Of a DNA stretch of 24,400 bases, positions 22,406 to 24,400 are shown piece by piece. This DNA comes from an uncultured Clostridia bacterium (GTDB lineage Bacteria > Bacillota > Clostridia > Oscillospirales > Acutalibacteraceae), in NCBI GenBank assembly GCA_937907605.1, contig CALCYI010000065.1, forward strand, positions 1 through 24,400, given 5' to 3'. Below the pieces are notes generated by a model that made no database searches, was not told the origin of the DNA, and was given only the letters and a program-made list of their open reading frames with translations. The stretch's first letter is position 1. Each line of letters opens with the position of its first letter. The position numbers and the translations under genes were made by a program.

Positions 22406-24310
22406 ATGAAAAAGATAGTTTCGCTGATACTCGTATTTGTGCTGGTAATTTCGTCGGTGCTCGCTCTTTCGGGATGTAAGAAAAATTCCGAAGCCTCCTT
22501 TAAGGTTGCGCTTATTACAGACGGTGCTCCGATTAACGACAGGGGATATAACCAGAGCGCTTGGAACGGAGTTAAGGCATTTTCAGAGGAGAATGACTTG
22601 TCCTGTATTTATTATCAGCCGTCGTTAAACGGCGAGGAGGATAATAAGGTTATTGCTAATTACATAGAGCTTGCGGTTAAAAACGGCGCTGAAATGATAG
22701 TTCTTCCGGGCGAAAAGTTTGCCGTAGCCGCATATGAAACCGCTCCTATTTACCAGGACGTTAAATTCATTCTTATTGAGGCGCTTCCTCATTCCCAGGA
22801 CGACGAAACTCCCCGTTTCCAGTCAAATGTTGAATCTGTTAAATTTAATAAGGCGCAGGCGGGCTTTCTTGCAGGATATACCGCCGTTACCTCGGGCTTA
22901 AAGGACGCTAAGGGCAAGCTTACAAGGGAGTTTAATACTAAGCTTGGCTATCTCGGCTCGATTAATGAGCAGGATTCCGCAGACTACGGCGGGGGCTTTG
23001 TTCAGGGCGCGGCTTACGCTGCCGATACGAACAGCATACCTGTATATATGGATTATGCAGAGTATGATAATCCGTTTTTAACCTATGATTATTCGTTTAC
23101 CGTAGAGCCCGTGTATATAAAGCGTGAAGAGGCGGATAAGAAAACGTTTAAGGTAACGGTTGTTGACGGAATCGGTACGGGCGTTTATACCGACGGCGAG
23201 AACGTTACAATTACTGCTAACCCCGCTCCCGAGGGCAAGAGATTTGACCATTGGGAAGTTAAAAGCGACACTGACGGAGTAAAGAATAAAAAGGTAAATA
23301 TTTCATCAAAGAAGGACAGCTCAATGAACCTTCTTGTAGGTGACTGCGACTGTACGATTACTGCAGTTTGGACGGACGCCGAAACCGTACCTGTATATAT
23401 TACAGAGGAGGACGGTGCTACTCAGCACGAGGTTATAAACGCTGAGAAGATCTCAGAAGTATGGATTACAGCTCCCGCTGCTCAGAGCGGAACGGTCTTT
23501 AACAAGTGGATAACGAATGACGAAAGCTTAGTAGCTGACATTAATTCTAAGGAAACTAAGGTTAACGTTACCGATAGCTCAATTACCTTAACTCCTTCAT
23601 ATAAGCCGAGCGAAACGCCGACCTTTGACGTAACGGTTAAAGACGGTACTGGTTCGGGTTCGTACGTTGCGGGCGATACAGTTAAGCTTGTTGCCGACGC
23701 TCCTCAGGAGGGCTATATGTTCTACAAGTGGGAAAATGTTGATTCCCAGGGCGACGCTACGGGTATTGCTATGGAAAATGAATACTGTTATCATACGACC
23801 TTTGAGATGATTGACAGGTATGCTTCCGTTGTTGAAAAAATGTATGACGGCGGCGCTCAGATAGTATTTGCGGGCGGTAATCCGATTTCCGATTCAATAT
23901 TCAGCGCAGCTTCCGTATTTGATTATCAGGTTTTCGGTTATGGATACGGTATTGAAGAAGGCAGCAAGGGCAATTGCTTTGCGAGCGTGGTAAACGATTA
24001 CGGTCAGGCGGTTAAGCTTGCGTTATCTGATTTTAAGGGTGCTACAATATTCAGCGCTAACTGTGCGAATAATTGTATCTATGTTACGGGTAAGAGCGTT
24101 AATGAGTACCGGCTTGAAGCCGACGGAAGTCGCAAAAAGGACAAGAAGGGTAACGAACTAAAGGATGATAATTACGATTCGGGATATGCTCTTGTTTACG
24201 GAGCGCTCGCTGACGGCAAAATAAAAATAAAGAATATCCAGAAGGGCGGAGACGTTCGTAATTTAGTTAACACGGACTGCCTTACCGTAAATTACTGGGT
24301 TGAGTATTAA
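22406..24310 (+). CDS. BMP/PnrA-family nucleoside-binding lipoprotein with inserted InlB-type repeats
   Basis: This is a 634-residue surface lipoprotein: signal peptide at 1-23, lipobox LSGC with Cys24. The BMP (PnrA-like) binding-protein fold is visible in two parts: residues 32-235 (KVALITDGAPINDRGYNQSAW, KLGYLGSINEQDSADYGGGFVQG) and about 462-634 (YASVVEKMYDGGAQIVFAGG, YDSGYALVYGALADGK). Between them lie three beta repeats like divergent InlB B-repeats: about 247-322, 327-399 and 407-455, each built on a pattern such as VTVVDGIGTG, VTITANPAPEG and F-x-x-W. Ordinary BMP proteins are about 350-400 residues, so the extra length is this insertion. Known PnrA relatives bind purine nucleosides for an ABC importer, which fits the divergent purine phosphorylase operon; the permease genes are not in the window. 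GGAGG lies seven bases before the ATG; an in-frame ATG at 22361 lies in the promoter. Confidence 0.87.
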   Translation: MKKIVSLILVFVLVISSVLALSGCKKNSEASFKVALITDGAPINDRGYNQSAWNGVKAFSEENDLSCIYYQPSLNGEEDNKVIANYIELAVKNGAEMIVLPGEKFAVAAYETAPIYQDVKFILIEALPHSQDDETPRFQSNVESVKFNKAQAGFLAGYTAVTSGLKDAKGKLTREFNTKLGYLGSINEQDSADYGGGFVQGAAYAADTNSIPVYMDYAEYDNPFLTYDYSFTVEPVYIKREEADKKTFKVTVVDGIGTGVYTDGENVTITANPAPEGKRFDHWEVKSDTDGVKNKKVNISSKKDSSMNLLVGDCDCTITAVWTDAETVPVYITEEDGATQHEVINAEKISEVWITAPAAQSGTVFNKWITNDESLVADINSKETKVNVTDSSITLTPSYKPSETPTFDVTVKDGTGSGSYVAGDTVKLVADAPQEGYMFYKWENVDSQGDATGIAMENEYCYHTTFEMIDRYASVVEKMYDGGAQIVFAGGNPISDSIFSAASVFDYQVFGYGYGIEEGSKGNCFASVVNDYGQAVKLALSDFKGATIFSANCANNCIYVTGKSVNEYRLEADGSRKKDKKGNELKDDNYDSGYALVYGALADGKIKIKNIQKGGDVRNLVNTDCLTVNYWVEY

Positions 24311-24319
24311 TGAATAAGT

Positions 24320-24350
24320 AAATGCCGAGGTTAAACCTCGGCATTTTCAG
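24320..24350 (+). terminator. Terminator of the BMP lipoprotein gene
   Basis: A 12-bp perfect stem (AAATGCCGAGGT / ACCTCGGCATTT) with a three-base loop starts ten bases after the stop. The T-tract begins in the stem and continues for one base. Confidence 0.85.
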
Positions 24351-24362
24351 CGTGTCGAAAAA

Positions 24363-24388
24363 GTCCACCTAAAAAGGTGGGCTTTTGT
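24363..24388 (+). terminator. Second, tandem terminator
   Basis: An 8-bp stem (GTCCACCT / AGGTGGGC, one G-T pair) with an AAAA loop is followed by TTTTGTTG. It backs up the first hairpin about 17 bases downstream. It may also end a gene entering from the right in the other direction, as A's precede it. Confidence 0.75.
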
Positions 24389-24400
24389 TGTTAAAGAGGA

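Noticed and set aside
24346..24400. Short repeat unit around GTGTCGAAAAAGTCC near the right end
   Set aside because: Only one copy is in the window, and the hairpin that follows is adequately explained as a tandem terminator.

Overview
The window looks like part of a low-to-mid GC, strictly anaerobic Bacillota genome, probably a gut Clostridia of the Oscillospirales/Ruminococcaceae kind. This rests on a trimeric NAD-linked [FeFe] hydrogenase, a TnpX-type recombinase, clostridial-style lipoproteins and promoters, strong GGAGG-type ribosome binding sites and a Rex-like operator. The family-level placement is inference. No rRNA, tRNA or CRISPR array was seen.

Layout. (1) 2-1608: the end of a mobile element, a large serine recombinase cut by the window edge and broken by a single-base frameshift. 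(2) 1717-2682: an unrecognised lipoprotein, minus strand. (3) 2737-10898, minus strand: a ten-gene hydrogenase locus in the order hydC, DRTGG protein, RsbW-like ATPase, sensory hydrogenase HydS, second DRTGG protein, PHP phosphoesterase, histidine-kinase-like ATPase, small [2Fe-2S] protein, hydB, hydA. HydABC should couple NADH and ferredoxin oxidation to H2 (or the reverse), and the six genes between hydC and the [2Fe-2S] gene look like a redox/H2-sensing signalling module. The operon is read from a sigma-A-like promoter whose -35 box lies in a near-perfect Rex (NADH/NAD sensor) operator. The same operator covers the -35 box of a divergent DNA glycosylase gene. (4) 11625-17851: carbohydrate and housekeeping genes: an oligo-1,6-glucosidase (GH13), an M24B Xaa-Pro peptidase, a GH51 arabinofuranosidase, a small Cys-rich DUF6171-like protein and a metallophosphoesterase. 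(5) 17885-19072: a membrane protein resembling a PTS EIIC-EIIB permease that has lost recognisable catalytic residues. (6) 19102-22285, minus strand: a three-gene operon (6-oxopurine nucleoside phosphorylase, MtnA isomerase, MTA/SAH/5'-deoxyadenosine-type deaminase) that together make a deaminase-first route for salvage of 5'-methylthioadenosine and/or 5'-deoxyadenosine. (7) 22406-24310: a divergent BMP/PnrA-family nucleoside-binding lipoprotein with three InlB-type beta repeats inserted into the binding-protein fold, ending in tandem terminators.

The strongest leads are the sensory module embedded in the hydrogenase operon with its shared Rex operator, the BMP lipoprotein with inserted repeats, the degenerate PTS-like protein, and the purine by-product salvage operon beside a nucleoside-binding lipoprotein. 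No wholly novel system is claimed. All family assignments come from reading motifs by eye, without database searches.
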